Assembly (NCBI RefSeq): GCF_029051645.1
Contig: NZ_JAACFS010000005.1
Location: 248,001-312,000, forward strand
Reading direction: 5' to 3'
DNA length: 64,000 bases
DNA from: Bradyrhizobium sp. CSA112
GTDB taxonomy: Bacteria > Pseudomonadota > Alphaproteobacteria > Rhizobiales > Xanthobacteraceae
Shown: one piece after another, positions 9,231 to 20,719 of the stretch
Layout of the letters: every line of letters starts with the position of its first letter
How positions within the stretch are numbered: position 1 is the first letter of the stretch
Translations under genes and position numbers: made by a program
The notes under the pieces: model-generated
What the model was told of the DNA's origin: nothing
The model's input: the letters and a program-made list of their open reading frames with translations, nothing else
The model's database searches: none

Positions 9231-9268
9231 AGCCCGCTCGATCCCGATAGGATTGGGCGGGTTCTTGT
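9231..9268 (+). terminator. terminator of the cold-shock gene
   Basis: AGCCCGC (9231-9237) pairs with GCGGGTT (9257-9263), with an inner GATCC/GGATT stem, followed by the T-rich run CTTGTATTTT. The remaining stretch to hppA (9269-9523) shows no gene that I can support. Confidence 0.6.
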
Positions 9269-9523
9269 ATTTTGGGTCCGGCCCCAACCTCAAGGCAAGC
9301 ACCTGCCGCCGCGCGAGCGACAACTTCGCACGCCCGGTTACCGGTGAATCCTTTCAAAAATCGACGGATTCTGGCCTCCGCGGCGTTGCGCCGGGGAGAC
9401 GATTTTGGCATGGTCCCGCCGATTTGAGGTCACCCTTTTGGGCAGGGAAGGCCTCCATAATAAGCGCCGGCCGCGCTCGCGGGATGGCGTGGGGCGGGAA
9501 AACCAGCATCTGAGGCAACTTCT

Positions 9524-11628
<2,105 letters not shown>

Positions 11629-11653
<25 letters not shown>

Positions 11654-11706
11654 GCGCGCGACAAGTTGTCGAAAAGAAACCCCGCGGTGCGAGCCGCGGG
11701 GTTTTT
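11629..11706 (+). repeat. direct repeat copy 1: hppA 3' end plus terminator
   Basis: This 78-base segment spans the last eight codons and stop of hppA and its terminator. It matches 13808-13885 without gaps at about 62 of 78 positions, including the end of the gene (both read GCTGCTGGC...CGCACTGAGCG) and an identical terminator hairpin. Confidence 0.8.
11677..11706. terminator. bidirectional terminator after hppA
   Basis: An 11-base stem (AAACCCCGCGG with CCGCGGGGTTT) and a six-base loop are followed by T residues. A-rich sequence on the other side makes it usable in both directions, by hppA on the plus strand and by the regulator gene on the minus strand, whose stop codon abuts it. Confidence 0.9.
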
Positions 11707-13241
11707 CATGCGCGAGCCCGGTCAAGCATCTGCGATATTTGCCCGTCCCATTCTGGATGCAGCTGCTTTAGCGGCGCGAGGAAATGACTCTCGGGCCCTG
11801 TCAACTCGTTCATGCGGCTTGCGCAGCGGCGTGCATCGTCCACGTTGCCGAGTGCGACATGGCAGCATGCGAGCGTTTCCAGTGTCGGACGAAACGTCGG
11901 GCGAATGGCGAGCACCGTGTTGGCGGTCGCAAGGGCACGCTCGGCTTCTCCGGCGAGAAGCTGTGCATAGGCGAGCAGATTATACCAAGTGAGATTTTGC
12001 GGATCGTTCGGATTTAACGTCAGGCCATGTTCAAGCGGTTCGATTGCGTCTCGTGCCAGGCCCGCGAACAGACGGGCCAGGCCGAGAACCAGATGCCCTA
12101 ATGCGAAGCTTGAGCTCAATGCGATCGCTTTCTCGGCTGCCGATACAGCTACCAGCGGCGTGTTTCTGTATGCGTTGGCAATGGCGAAGGCGTAGTGCGC
12201 ATAGGGATCTCTCGGATCGAGTGCTATCGCGTGCGCCGCGGCATCCACGCCTTCCTTGCTGTCCGCGTCGGGCGCGTCGCTCCAGCCGTACGCGATTATC
12301 CCGGCGCTGACGCGCCCGAGCCAGATGTGTGATTCCGGCAAGTCCGGGTCGATTGTACAAGCGTGGCGAAAGAGCGCCCGCGCCGCCAGATGGCCGTCGC
12401 GGGTGACCTTGTGGAAATGCCACATTCCCCGACGCACCAGGTCCCACGCGGTCATGTTGCCGGTATGCCGCATGGCCGCAACGTAGGCTTCGCTTTTGAG
12501 AAGTTCGGGCTCGATCGCACCCGCTACCCGCTCGGCGATCTCGTCCTGGATCGCAAAGACGTCCGCCATCTCCAGATCGTAGCGCTCCGCCCATACATTG
12601 CTGCCGTCGCTCGCGTCGATGAACTGAGCCGTAATGCGCAGCCGAAGGCCGGATTGGCGAACGCTTCCCTGCAACACGTAACGCGCGCCAAGCTCACGAG
12701 CGGCTTGCAGCACATCGATCTGTTTACCCTTGAAACTAAAGGCAGAACCGCGCCCGACGACCCGGAACCAGCGAAACCGGGATAGCGCCGTGATGATATC
12801 TTCGGTCAGCCCATCGGCGAGATATTCCTTGTCGGCTTCGCCAATGATGCCGAAAGGCAGAACAGCGATAGAGGGGCGAGACTGGGCATTGCTCTCAGCG
12901 CGCTGCGGTGTGGCGCTCTGCGCCCGCCAAGCGACCGGCGCAGCAAACCGGTAGCCGACACGCGGGACAGTCGTGATCCATTCGGAGCCGTCCTTCGCGG
13001 TCCCGAGCAGCTTGCGCAGCGCCGCGATCTGGACCGACAGATTGCTTTCCTCCACCGTGACGCCAGGCCACGCAACGTCCATCAGGCTAGCTTTGCCGAG
13101 GATTTGGCCGGGCGCCTGCAGGAAAGCTTGCAGCAGGAGGAGGCCCTTTTGGCCGACCGCGACCGGTCGGCCGTCCCGCGACAGCATTCCGCGATCCATA
13201 TCGAGCATGAACGGGCCAAAGGTGAAGGGCGCACTGGGCAT
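11706..13241 (-). CDS. winged-helix / TolB-like / TPR transcriptional regulator
   Basis: The protein has 511 residues from the ATG at 13241; an upstream ATG at 13307 is possible. Residues 5-100 form an OmpR/CadC-type winged helix (ESNLSVQIAALRKLLG and VPRVGYRF are the recognition helix and wing). Residues 123-230 (SIAVLPF...YLADGLTEDIITALSR) match the TolB/FlgO-like domain often fused to such regulators. Residues about 290-500 are TPR-like helices. No transmembrane segment is visible, unlike classical CadC, so it is probably cytoplasmic. It diverges from a cupin gene across 116 bases and may regulate it. The pair lies between two copies of the hppA 3' end. Confidence 0.8.
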   Translation of the reverse strand: MPSAPFTFGPFMLDMDRGMLSRDGRPVAVGQKGLLLLQAFLQAPGQILGKASLMDVAWPGVTVEESNLSVQIAALRKLLGTAKDGSEWITTVPRVGYRFAAPVAWRAQSATPQRAESNAQSRPSIAVLPFGIIGEADKEYLADGLTEDIITALSRFRWFRVVGRGSAFSFKGKQIDVLQAARELGARYVLQGSVRQSGLRLRITAQFIDASDGSNVWAERYDLEMADVFAIQDEIAERVAGAIEPELLKSEAYVAAMRHTGNMTAWDLVRRGMWHFHKVTRDGHLAARALFRHACTIDPDLPESHIWLGRVSAGIIAYGWSDAPDADSKEGVDAAAHAIALDPRDPYAHYAFAIANAYRNTPLVAVSAAEKAIALSSSFALGHLVLGLARLFAGLARDAIEPLEHGLTLNPNDPQNLTWYNLLAYAQLLAGEAERALATANTVLAIRPTFRPTLETLACCHVALGNVDDARRCASRMNELTGPESHFLAPLKQLHPEWDGQISQMLDRARA

Positions 13242-13357
13242 GCGGCAGCTTACCGAGCTTTGGAAGAATTTGGAATTTTTCGGACCGATCTTTGAGACTT
13301 CGGCCATCCGGACAAGTGATCCTGCCCGTGTTGAGTAAAACAACCGGAGAGACGGCA

Positions 13358-13804
13358 ATGAGCAACATGATCGCACGGGAACGGTACGGCGTGGACTCAG
13401 GAGCTGGCGGGAAGGGGATCGTCGTGAAGGGGAGCAAAGGCTACCGCGCCGAACAGGGATCCGACTATCAGCCGGGCATCAGCGCGGAGACTGTCGGCTC
13501 GAAAATGATCTGGCTCGGCGTTATTACGCGGCCGGCCGGCCGGCGCACCAAGGCCCATGTCCACGAGCACCACGAGACGGCGCTCTACATGATGAGTGGG
13601 GACGAACTGGAAATCTGGACTGGCGATCAGTTACAGCACTGCGAAAAGGTTCACCCCGGTGACTACATTTACATTCCGGCGGACGTTCTGCACGTTGCGG
13701 TCAATCGCGCCGCCACGCCGGCGGTCTTTGTCGGATCGCGCAGTGAGGCGACTGCACAGGAGAGCGTGGTGCTGCGGCCGGAGATGGATGCGCGTGTGCC
13801 GTGA
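13358..13804 (+). CDS. cupin domain protein
   Basis: A 148-residue protein with one cupin barrel. The metal motif is visible as HVHEHHETALYMMSGDELE (about 70-88), with a second motif around HPGDYIYIPADVLHVAVN (about 103-120). It is therefore probably a metal-binding enzyme or sugar/small-molecule binding protein. The start at 13358 is preceded by a GGAGAG-like site. It diverges from the winged-helix/TPR regulator, a layout that suggests a ligand-responsive regulator with its target. The substrate is unknown. Confidence 0.8.
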   Translation: MSNMIARERYGVDSGAGGKGIVVKGSKGYRAEQGSDYQPGISAETVGSKMIWLGVITRPAGRRTKAHVHEHHETALYMMSGDELEIWTGDQLQHCEKVHPGDYIYIPADVLHVAVNRAATPAVFVGSRSEATAQESVVLRPEMDARVP

Positions 13805-13807
13805 CCG

Positions 13808-13885
13808 GCTGCTGGCAATCCCGACGCACTGAGCGACGAGAAGCTGATCAAAAGAAAACCCCGCGGTGCGAGCCGCGGGGTTTTT
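13808..13885 (+). repeat. direct repeat copy 2: relic of hppA 3' end plus terminator
   Basis: It begins four bases after the cupin stop. In the hppA frame it reads LLAIPTH-stop, versus LLAILAH-stop in hppA, and then carries the same terminator hairpin. No hppA sequence is recognisable further upstream, so this is a 3' relic, not a tandem gene copy. Confidence 0.75.
13855..13885. terminator. bidirectional terminator between cupin and TctC genes
   Basis: The stem AACCCCGCGG/CCGCGGGGTT with a TGCGAG loop is identical to the hppA terminator and is bordered by T runs in both directions. It can serve the cupin gene (plus) and the convergent binding-protein gene (minus). Confidence 0.88.
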
Positions 13886-13908
13886 GATTGGGATTGCCGA
13901 TCAGGCGC

Positions 13909-14913
13909 TCAACCCGCGTCCATCTGCAGGCCTTCGCGCTTGATGATGTCGCCGAACTTCGCGGTCTCCGCCTGGATGAAGTCGGAATACTGCTGCGGCG
14001 TGCCGTGATCGGTGCGTGCGCCGATCTTGGCCATCTGGTCCTTGATGTCATCGCGCTCCAGGAACACCTTGATTTCCTTGTTGAGCGCGTCGACCACAGG
14101 AGCGGGCGCGCTCTTCGGCAGGAAAATGCCAAACCAGGATGAGACGTCGAACTTTGCAAGCTCCGATGCGCTCTCGCGCATGGTCGGAACATTGGGCGCC
14201 AGCGCGGCACGCTCCGGCGTGGTCACCGCCAGGGCATTGAGCTTGCCGTCCAGAACCTGCGGCAGCGTCGGATAGAGATTGTCGAATAGGATCTGGATAT
14301 CGCCGGCAAGCGCAGCCTGCAGCGCCGGCCCGGCGCCGCGGAACGGCACATGCACCATCTTGAGCCCGGTCAATTGCAGGAACCAGGCGCCGGTGAGGTG
14401 GGGGCTCTGCCCGACGCCGGACGAGCCATAGGTGAGCTTGTCCGGATTGGCCTTGATATAGGCGGTCAGGTCCGCGATCGACTTGATTGGCACCGACGGG
14501 TGCGCCGATACGATGTTTGGAATCCGGATCAGGTTGGAAACCGGCTGCAGCTGATCCGCCTTGTAGGGCATGTTGCGGAAAATGCTGTAGGCGATCGCGT
14601 TGGGGCCGGGATTGCCGACCAGGATGGTGTGTCCGTCACCCTTGCTACGCACGGCTTCGGCGGTGCCGATGGTGCCGCCACCGCCGGAGCGGTTCTCCAC
14701 GACCGCGGACTGGCCCCACGACTTCTGCAGATGTGCCGCCAGCAATCGTCCCATCACATCGGTGGTGCCCCCTGGCGCCGCCGGCACAATGAGGCGGACG
14801 TTTTCGGTCGGCCGCCAGTCGGCGCCGAGACTCGCGCGCGGCAAGATCGCTGCCGCTGAAACGGCTGCAGCTCCGGTCAAAACATGGCGTCGAGAAATAG
14901 CTCTAATCGTCAC
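13909..14913 (-). CDS. TctC/Bug-family substrate-binding protein
   Basis: The 334-residue periplasmic protein starts with GTG and carries a twin-arginine signal (ISRRHVLTGAAAVSAAAILP, ending near residue 30). The mature part begins with WRPTENVRLIVPAAPGGTTDVMGRLLA, the family hallmark, and includes VENRSGGGGTIGTAEAV and YGSSGVGQSPHLTG. These proteins capture carboxylates such as tricarboxylates for tripartite transporters. No tctA or tctB genes are adjacent, which is common for the very numerous Bug paralogues in beta- and alphaproteobacteria. The ligand cannot be inferred. Confidence 0.9.
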   Translation of the reverse strand: MTIRAISRRHVLTGAAAVSAAAILPRASLGADWRPTENVRLIVPAAPGGTTDVMGRLLAAHLQKSWGQSAVVENRSGGGGTIGTAEAVRSKGDGHTILVGNPGPNAIAYSIFRNMPYKADQLQPVSNLIRIPNIVSAHPSVPIKSIADLTAYIKANPDKLTYGSSGVGQSPHLTGAWFLQLTGLKMVHVPFRGAGPALQAALAGDIQILFDNLYPTLPQVLDGKLNALAVTTPERAALAPNVPTMRESASELAKFDVSSWFGIFLPKSAPAPVVDALNKEIKVFLERDDIKDQMAKIGARTDHGTPQQYSDFIQAETAKFGDIIKREGLQMDAG

Positions 14914-15039
14914 AAGTTCACTCCCTGCTGAATCATTATTTGCAAGGGACCGTAGGCAGCGCGCGCGCAGAGGGCAAGCGGGCGACTTGGCGCAGGATTT
15001 CCGCGTCGCGGAACAGAGTGAATCGGAACTGACCGAGCT

Positions 15040-15525
15040 CTAGTTAAAGCTGAGTAGCTTGAACAGCGGCGTCAGGTAGCTGAGCTCCTGGCCGGACGTC
15101 GGCGTGGTGCGGCTGATGAAGTCGAAGATCTTGCCGTCCTGCAATCCGTAATTGGCGAGCCGCTGCACCTGGCGATTCTTGTCGAAGTAAATCGCGATCA
15201 CGCGCTGGTCGACGACCTGCTGATTCATGAATGCGACTTTGCGCTCAGAGCGCTGCGAAATGTAATAGAACACCTCGCCGTTCAAGGTCGCGACCGTCGA
15301 CGGCGTTCCCATCACGATCAGCACCTGATCCTGGCTGGCGCCGATCGGAATCTGCTCCAGCGCGTTGGGCGGCAGGATATAGCCCTTCTGGAACTGCTCG
15401 CCGGTGCACCCCGCGAGCGTCACGCAGACCAGTGCCGCGGCCGCAGCCGCCCGGAAGCCGCGCCAGCGCATGGTCAGGCGGCGAGGCGAGGGCACACAGG
15501 TGCTCAGGTGGCTCATCTCGATCAT
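15040..15525 (-). CDS. bamE: outer membrane assembly lipoprotein BamE
   Basis: This lipoprotein is part of the BAM complex that inserts beta-barrel proteins into the outer membrane. A lipobox (VTLAGC) follows a hydrophobic run, with the lipidated Cys at residue 40 from the start chosen here. The SmpA/OmlA fold is seen in IGASQDQVLIVMGTPS and GEVFYYISQR. From 15525 the protein has 161 residues; the ATG at 15471 would give a more typical 21-residue signal peptide and is a real alternative. It is divergent from the chaperone gene at 15633. Confidence 0.9.
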   Translation of the reverse strand: MIEMSHLSTCVPSPRRLTMRWRGFRAAAAAALVCVTLAGCTGEQFQKGYILPPNALEQIPIGASQDQVLIVMGTPSTVATLNGEVFYYISQRSERKVAFMNQQVVDQRVIAIYFDKNRQVQRLANYGLQDGKIFDFISRTTPTSGQELSYLTPLFKLLSFN

Positions 15526-15632
15526 ATCAGGAATTAGCCCGTCCTCTTGCATCGCGCGGTGCGTTGACGTACCGGGCAGCATGCTGGATTGCAACACGCG
15601 TGGCCCGGGAGGGCTCGCTTGCGGAACCCACA

Positions 15633-16181
15633 ATGCTTTGGCCATTCAATCACTTCAGGAAACCCCGGGCGCGGTTGCGCGGCACCATCGAGGCCATCTA
15701 TGGCATGATCGTGACGCAGGCGCGAGAACCGTTGTTTTATCGGGACTTTGGGGTTCCGGACACGGTTAACGGCCGTTTTGACCTGCTTCTGCTGCATTTA
15801 TGGCTGGTCTTGCGACGCCTGAAGTCAGTGGAGGGCGGCACGGCCCTGTCACAAGGGCTGTTCGACCATTTTTGCAACGATATGGACGATAATCTGCGCG
15901 AAATGGCGGTTAGTGACCTCAAGGTGCCGAAGCGCATGCAGGCCTTCGGCGAAGCCTTCTATGGCCGGACGGCGGCCTATGACTTTGCGCTGACGGAGGG
16001 CCGTGAGGCACTGGCGCAGGCGATGTGCAAGAATATCCTGAACGGCGAGAACATCGAAAAGGCCCGTCTGCTTGCGGCATATGCCGAGGCGGCGATGGCC
16101 GCTCTCGACCGCCTCGACGAGGCGACGCTGGTGAGCGGTTCGGCCAAGTTTCCTTTGCCGGAGAATGGCGCACAGCAATGA
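15633..16181 (+). CDS. ubiquinol-cytochrome c chaperone family protein
   Basis: A 182-residue protein of the CBP3/UQCC1 family, which assists assembly of cytochrome b of the bc1 complex. The family signature is the central helical stretch FDLLLLHLWLVLRRL followed by LFDHFCNDMDDNLREM and the segment MQAFGEAFYGR. The ATG at 15633 gives MLWPFNHFRKP. The stop overlaps the DUF177 gene start (ATGA), so the two are co-translated. The gene pair next to plsX-fabH is a conserved alphaproteobacterial arrangement. Confidence 0.88.
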   Translation: MLWPFNHFRKPRARLRGTIEAIYGMIVTQAREPLFYRDFGVPDTVNGRFDLLLLHLWLVLRRLKSVEGGTALSQGLFDHFCNDMDDNLREMAVSDLKVPKRMQAFGEAFYGRTAAYDFALTEGREALAQAMCKNILNGENIEKARLLAAYAEAAMAALDRLDEATLVSGSAKFPLPENGAQQ

Positions 16182-16765
16182 GCAAGAACGACGCAACAGA
16201 GAAGCTCGACCCGTGGCGCGTCCCCGTTGCGGTCGCGCAAATCCCCGAAACGGGCCTGCATCGCGACATCGAGGCCGATCAGGCCATCCGCAATGCGGTG
16301 GCCGAGACGGGCAGCTTGCGCGAGGTGTCGTCGGTGCTGGCTTCCTTGGACGTGACGCCACAGCGCGGCGGCCGCTTCCATGTGACTGGCCACGTGCGGG
16401 CGCGGATCGGACAGACCTGCGTGGTGACGCTGGAGGAGATCGAGAGCGAGATCGAAGAGCCGATCGACCTGATCTTCGCGCCACCCGAGCAGATCCCGCA
16501 GATGGCCGCGCTGGTCGAGGAGGCCGGGGAGAGCGACGAGGAGACACCCGATCCACCCGAGCCGATCGAGAACGGCATGATCGATCTCGGCAGGGTCGCC
16601 ACCGACGCATTGTATCTCGCGGTCGATCCATATCCGCGCAAACCCGGCGCCGTATTTGAGCCGGTGGTTGAAGCCGCCGACCCCGAGGATCACCCGTTCG
16701 CGGCGCTAAGGGCGTTGAAGGCAGCGCCGAAAAAATCGGGCAGCAGGAAGCCCAAGGGCAAGTAG
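16178..16765 (+). CDS. DUF177 (YceD-like) protein
   Basis: The 195-residue protein belongs to the DUF177/YceD family, linked in other bacteria to 23S rRNA accumulation and usually encoded next to rpmF or plsX. Visible features are the VTGHVRARIGQTCVVTLEEIE strands, an acidic middle part (GESDEETPDPPEP) and the C-terminal NPFAALRALK-like motif (HPFAALRALKAAP) followed by a lysine-rich tail. The single Cys is at position 86. It overlaps the preceding gene by four bases. No rpmF gene was found in the 300 bases before plsX. Confidence 0.88.
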   Translation: MSKNDATEKLDPWRVPVAVAQIPETGLHRDIEADQAIRNAVAETGSLREVSSVLASLDVTPQRGGRFHVTGHVRARIGQTCVVTLEEIESEIEEPIDLIFAPPEQIPQMAALVEEAGESDEETPDPPEPIENGMIDLGRVATDALYLAVDPYPRKPGAVFEPVVEAADPEDHPFAALRALKAAPKKSGSRKPKGK

Positions 16766-17065
16766 CAGGCAGTTAAAGTGGTCGGCGAAGCTGCCATCGG
16801 CTCGAGGTAGCTGTCATGTCCGATCCCGAATATCTCGTAAGATGTTGAATTATATAGGGATACTTGTTACTCTTGATTTCGGGCCACACAGCTTCCCTTT
16901 CGCCAAAAGACGCGGTCAAGAGGTTGTGTCGGGACGGGGACACGCTATTGTCGCGGCCCGGCGGGGGCGCGGTGTTGCGTTTCGCCGAGCACCGTGTAGC
17001 GGTGCCATTCCAGTGCGCGGCCGGGCTCTACGAGGGCCGCAAGAGATCAGGTTTCCGGGACGTTC
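16766..17065. other. 300-base gap before plsX
   Basis: There is no supported gene. An AT-rich patch at about 16835-16875 may carry a promoter for plsX-fabH, but I could not fix -35 and -10 boxes. A plus-strand frame from 16842 runs into plsX in another frame and looks spurious. Confidence 0.4.
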
Positions 17066-18118
17066 ATGCCGCAAAAGGTTCGAATCGCGCTTGACGCCAT
17101 GGGTGGCGATGTCGGCGCATCGGTCGTCATTCCCGGCGCCGCAATCTCTTTGAAACGGCATCCGGACACCGAATTTCTGCTCTATGGCGACAGCAAGCTG
17201 ATCGACGAGCAGCTTGCCAAATATCCAGCGCTGAAGGCAGCCTCGCACGTTGTCCATACCGACGTGACCGTCAGCATGCACGACAAGCCGAGCCAGGCGC
17301 TGCGCCGCGGCCGCAAGAGCTCGTCGATGTGGCTTGCGATCGATGCCGTGAAAAGGGGCGACGCCCACGTCGCGGTTTCCGCGGGCAATACCGGCGCGCT
17401 GATGGCCATGGCGCGCTTCCACCTGCACACCATGGCCGGAATCGATCGCCCGGCGATTGCGGGCGTGTGGCCGACCGCGCGAGGCGATTCCGTCGTGCTC
17501 GACCTCGGCGCCACGATCGGCGGCGACGCGCGCCATCTCGTGGCGCTGGCGGTGATGGGCAGCGCGATGGCGAGCGTGCTGCTCAACCGGGAACGGCCGA
17601 CTGTCGGCCTCCTCAACATCGGGGTCGAGGAGATCAAGGGTCATGAAGAGATCCGCGAGGCCGCCGAGCTGCTGCGCGCGAGCCAGCTCAATTATATCGG
17701 CTTCGTCGAAGGCGACGGGATCGGCGCGGGCGCGGCTGACGTGATCGTGTCGGAAGGTTTTAGCGGCAACATCGCGTTGAAGGCCGCGGAGGGAACTGCA
17801 CGCCAAATGGCAGATTTTCTGCGCAATGCCATGGCTTCAAGCTGGTTTTCCCGGATCGGTTATCTGTTCGCCCGCAGCGCCTTCAAGGCGCTCCGAGACA
17901 AGCTCGACCCGAACAAATCCAATGGTGGTGTGCTGCTCGGCCTGAAAGGCGTCGTTGTCAAAAGCCATGGCGGAATCAGCGCCGAAGGCTTTGCCTATGC
18001 GGTCGATGTTGGCTATGAGATGGTCCGCTGCGATCTCCTCACCAAGATCAATCATATGCTTAATCGCGACGGCAGTGCGCTGGCTCAAGCGCAGACCGCG
18101 CAGGAGGTTGTCTCGTGA
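17066..18118 (+). CDS. plsX: phosphate acyltransferase PlsX
   Basis: The 350-residue peripheral membrane enzyme converts acyl-ACP to acyl-phosphate, the first step of the PlsX/Y route to phosphatidic acid. The start [17 protein letters not shown] is diagnostic, and [29 protein letters not shown] and FVEGDGI are typical. It overlaps fabH by four bases (GTGA). The gene order plsX-fabH-ihfA is shared across alphaproteobacteria. Confidence 0.97.
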   Translation: MPQKVRIALDAMGGDVGASVVIPGAAISLKRHPDTEFLLYGDSKLIDEQLAKYPALKAASHVVHTDVTVSMHDKPSQALRRGRKSSSMWLAIDAVKRGDAHVAVSAGNTGALMAMARFHLHTMAGIDRPAIAGVWPTARGDSVVLDLGATIGGDARHLVALAVMGSAMASVLLNRERPTVGLLNIGVEEIKGHEEIREAAELLRASQLNYIGFVEGDGIGAGAADVIVSEGFSGNIALKAAEGTARQMADFLRNAMASSWFSRIGYLFARSAFKALRDKLDPNKSNGGVLLGLKGVVVKSHGGISAEGFAYAVDVGYEMVRCDLLTKINHMLNRDGSALAQAQTAQEVVS

Positions 18119-19092
18119 CTGCGAAACGTTCGGTCGTGCTGGGCTGTGGCTCTTATCTGCCGCAGAAGGTGCTGACCAATGCCGAACTGGCTGCGCGAAT
18201 CGATACTTCGGACGAGTGGATCGTGCAGCGCACCGGCATCCGGCAGCGCCATATTGCGGCCGAGGGCGAGTTCACGTCGCACTTGGCGATCAACGCTGCG
18301 CGTGCGGCGCTCGAGCATGCCGGCCTCGACGCGCAGGCAATCGACCTGATCGTGCTGGCGACATCGACGCCGGATCATACCTTTCCGGCAACCGCGGTCG
18401 CCGTGCAGAACGAGCTCGGCATCCATCACGGCGCCGCCTTCGATCTGCAGGCGGTATGTTCTGGCTTCGTCTTTGCGCTGGCTACGGCTGACAATTTCCT
18501 GCGCTCCGGCGCCTACAAGCGCGCGCTGGTGATCGGCGCTGAGACGTTCTCGCGCATTCTCGACTGGAACGATCGCGGAACCTGTGTGCTGTTCGGCGAC
18601 GGTGCCGGCGCGGTGGTGCTCGAAGCGCAGGATCAGCCGGGCTTGCCTTCCGATCGCGGCGTGCTGACGACCCATCTGCGCTCGGACGGACGGCACAAGG
18701 CGAAGCTCTATGTCGACGGCGGCCCGTCGACGACCCAGACCGTCGGCCATCTTCGGATGGAAGGCCGCGAAGTGTTCAAGCATGCCGTCGGCATGATCAC
18801 CGACGTGATTGTTGATGCGTTCGATGCGACCGGCGCGACGGCTGATTCCATCGACTGGTTCATCCCGCATCAAGCTAACAAGCGAATCATCGATGCTTCA
18901 GCGCACAAGCTTCATATTGCGCCGCAGAAGGTGGTACTGACCGTCGACCTGCACGGCAATACGTCGGCGGCTTCGATTCCGCTGGCGCTGGCCGTCGCCG
19001 TCAAGGATGGACGCGTGAAGAAGGGCGATCTGGTGCTGTTTGAGGCCATGGGCGGCGGCTTTACCTGGGGTTCCGCCCTCGTGCGCTGGTAA
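18115..19092 (+). CDS. fabH: beta-ketoacyl-ACP synthase III
   Basis: This 325-residue enzyme starts fatty acid synthesis by condensing acetyl-CoA with malonyl-ACP. The catalytic triad is present: Cys 115 in [12 protein letters not shown], His in [14 protein letters not shown] (about 252) and Asn in [14 protein letters not shown] (about 282). The glycine-rich [13 protein letters not shown] end is canonical. The start is GTG inside the plsX stop overlap. The enzyme is cytosolic. Confidence 0.97.
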   Translation: MTAKRSVVLGCGSYLPQKVLTNAELAARIDTSDEWIVQRTGIRQRHIAAEGEFTSHLAINAARAALEHAGLDAQAIDLIVLATSTPDHTFPATAVAVQNELGIHHGAAFDLQAVCSGFVFALATADNFLRSGAYKRALVIGAETFSRILDWNDRGTCVLFGDGAGAVVLEAQDQPGLPSDRGVLTTHLRSDGRHKAKLYVDGGPSTTQTVGHLRMEGREVFKHAVGMITDVIVDAFDATGATADSIDWFIPHQANKRIIDASAHKLHIAPQKVVLTVDLHGNTSAASIPLALAVAVKDGRVKKGDLVLFEAMGGGFTWGSALVRW

Positions 19093-19223
19093 GCGCGGCC
19101 TAAAAATACCGATTAAAATTGTAGTGATGTTCCATGCGTCTGCATGATGGTCGCTGTTGACCATTGCGTGCTAACCTCCTAATTTCAGGGAATAAATTGT
19201 TCGCCGAGAGTGCGGGGCAGGCG

Positions 19224-19553
19224 ATGACCGGGACCGGAAAAACAGTCACACGTGTGGATTTGTGCGAGGCGGTCTACCAGAAGGTGGGCCTGTCGCGAAC
19301 GGAATCATCTGCATTTGTCGAGCTCGTTTTGAAAGAGATCACCGATTGCCTGGAGAAGGGCGAAACGGTGAAGCTGTCGTCGTTCGGGTCCTTCATGGTG
19401 CGCAAGAAGGGTCAGCGTATCGGACGTAACCCGAAGACCGGTACCGAAGTGCCGATCTCGCCGCGTCGAGTGATGGTGTTCAAGCCGTCAGCTATTCTGA
19501 AGCAGCGGATCAACGGCCACGCGCCCGGCAACGGTGAAAGCAAGACCGACTAA
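19224..19553 (+). CDS. ihfA: integration host factor alpha subunit
   Basis: This 109-residue DNA-bending protein works as a heterodimer with IhfB. The HU/IHF signature [21 protein letters not shown] is present from about residue 65, along with VKLSSFGSF. An ATG at 19224 with GGGGCAGGC upstream is preferred over an in-frame upstream codon at 19164. It sits between fabH and a MerR-type regulator, as in Caulobacter and rhizobia. Confidence 0.96.
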   Translation: MTGTGKTVTRVDLCEAVYQKVGLSRTESSAFVELVLKEITDCLEKGETVKLSSFGSFMVRKKGQRIGRNPKTGTEVPISPRRVMVFKPSAILKQRINGHAPGNGESKTD

Positions 19554-19631
19554 CGAGACCGAGTAACACGGCCGCGTAACAAAGCGAGTACTGCGTCTTC
19601 ACCAACAAGATGAGTTGAGAGGAGCTGGCAT

Positions 19632-20189
19632 TTGGACAAGGCGCCGGATGCGTTCCGCACCATCAGCGAAGTCGCTGAAGAGCTCGATATTCCCCAGCAC
19701 GTGCTGCGGTTCTGGGAGACGCGGTTTGCCCAGATCAAGCCGATGAAGCGAAGCGGCGGGCGGCGTTACTACCGCCCCGACGACGTCGACCTCCTCAAAG
19801 GCATCCGTCGCCTGCTGTACGGCGAGGGCTACACCATCCGCGGCGTGCAGCGGATCCTGAAAGAGCACGGCATCAAGTCGGTGCAGGGCCTTGCCGATCA
19901 GACCTCGGCCGTCACCTTCGGCGCCGTCGAGGAAGCGATCGGCCTCAGCCTGCAGGAGCCGGAGGAGCAGGGCGAGACGCTGGTCGCCGGTGCCGACGAC
20001 GAGGACTACGAGACCGAAGAGAAGGAAATCGACTACCGCTTTGTCGATACCGACGATGACGGCATTTTGCTCCCCTTCGCCAAGGGCAAGCCGGGACCTT
20101 CGGAAGCCGACCGCGAGCGGTTGGAGCGGGTCCTGCAGGAGCTGATCGCCTGCAAGCAATTGCTGGATAACGCCCTGAAGGACGGTTGA
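19632..20189 (+). CDS. MerR family transcriptional regulator
   Basis: The 185-residue protein starts with TTG at 19632 after a GGAG site. The MerR winged helix covers residues 8-77 ([22 protein letters not shown], then [29 protein letters not shown]). The C-terminal half has a low-complexity acidic region ([15 protein letters not shown]) and a final helix ([18 protein letters not shown]) for dimerisation. No cysteine cluster for metal sensing is present. This gene follows ihfA in most alphaproteobacteria, but its target is not known to me. Confidence 0.9.
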   Translation: MDKAPDAFRTISEVAEELDIPQHVLRFWETRFAQIKPMKRSGGRRYYRPDDVDLLKGIRRLLYGEGYTIRGVQRILKEHGIKSVQGLADQTSAVTFGAVEEAIGLSLQEPEEQGETLVAGADDEDYETEEKEIDYRFVDTDDDGILLPFAKGKPGPSEADRERLERVLQELIACKQLLDNALKDG

Positions 20190-20203
20190 GGGGGCTGTAA
20201 GAT

Positions 20204-20281
20204 TGGTCGGAGCGAGAGGATTTGAACCTCCGACCCCTAGTCTCCCAGACTAGTGCGCTAACCGGGCTGCGCCACGCTCCG
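20204..20281 (-). tRNA. tRNA-Pro (anticodon GGG)
   Basis: On the minus strand the sequence starts CGGAGCGTGGCGCAGCCCGG. The anticodon stem-loop is CTAGT-CTGGGAG-ACTAG, with GGG at the anticodon position, and the T arm contains GGTTCAAAT. The 3' CCA is encoded (TGG at 20204-20206 on the plus strand). All four stems pair. The location right after the MerR gene is conserved in relatives. Confidence 0.96.
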
Positions 20282-20365
20282 ATGCCGTTCCATTAGCTGC
20301 GATCAGCGCCCGGCGCAAGGCGCGCGAAGGGCCTCATTGAGGCGACCGGTGGCCAGTTCCACCCC

Positions 20366-20494
20366 CTAGATGCCGAGAACCCAAACGGCAACAATGGCGC
20401 CAAGTACAGCTACTCCGCTGATGGTCCAGCCCGTGACATAAGCCGCACCATCCGATTCCGGTCGATCGACCATGGTATCGTGCCAGGGGGCCAC
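20366..20494 (-). CDS. 42-residue single-pass membrane protein
   Basis: A GTG at 20494 is preceded by a strong AGGAGA ribosome binding site with a seven-base spacer; an in-frame ATG at 20473 would give 35 residues. The protein has a polar N-terminus with acidic residues (DRPESDGAAY) and one hydrophobic helix (about residues 22-41, SGVAVLGAIVAVWVLG) that ends at the stop. It is too short for standard ORF cut-offs. No family is recognised. The strong start signal and clean membrane segment argue for a real gene. Confidence 0.55.
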   Translation of the reverse strand: MAPWHDTMVDRPESDGAAYVTGWTISGVAVLGAIVAVWVLGI

Positions 20495-20719
20495 GGGCGG
20501 TCTCCTCTGCGTTGATGCTGCCTCCAGTCATTAGGTCGTCGGCGGGAGGCCAAAGGTTCAACATGTGCGGAAGACGCAATACTCCCCTGCAGCGCGATTG
20601 CCCGCACAAGCTGGATAACCGCGCCGCCCTTCAATAGGCTCGCCTCCAACCGGCCGAAAAAGCTGCCGGGAACGCGGGATGCAATCCGCGGATAGCGGAT
20701 GGAAACGCGAGGCCAACCC

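Noticed and set aside
16842..17153. 103-codon frame overlapping the plsX start
   Set aside because: It is out of frame with plsX, Arg-rich, and has no ribosome binding site.
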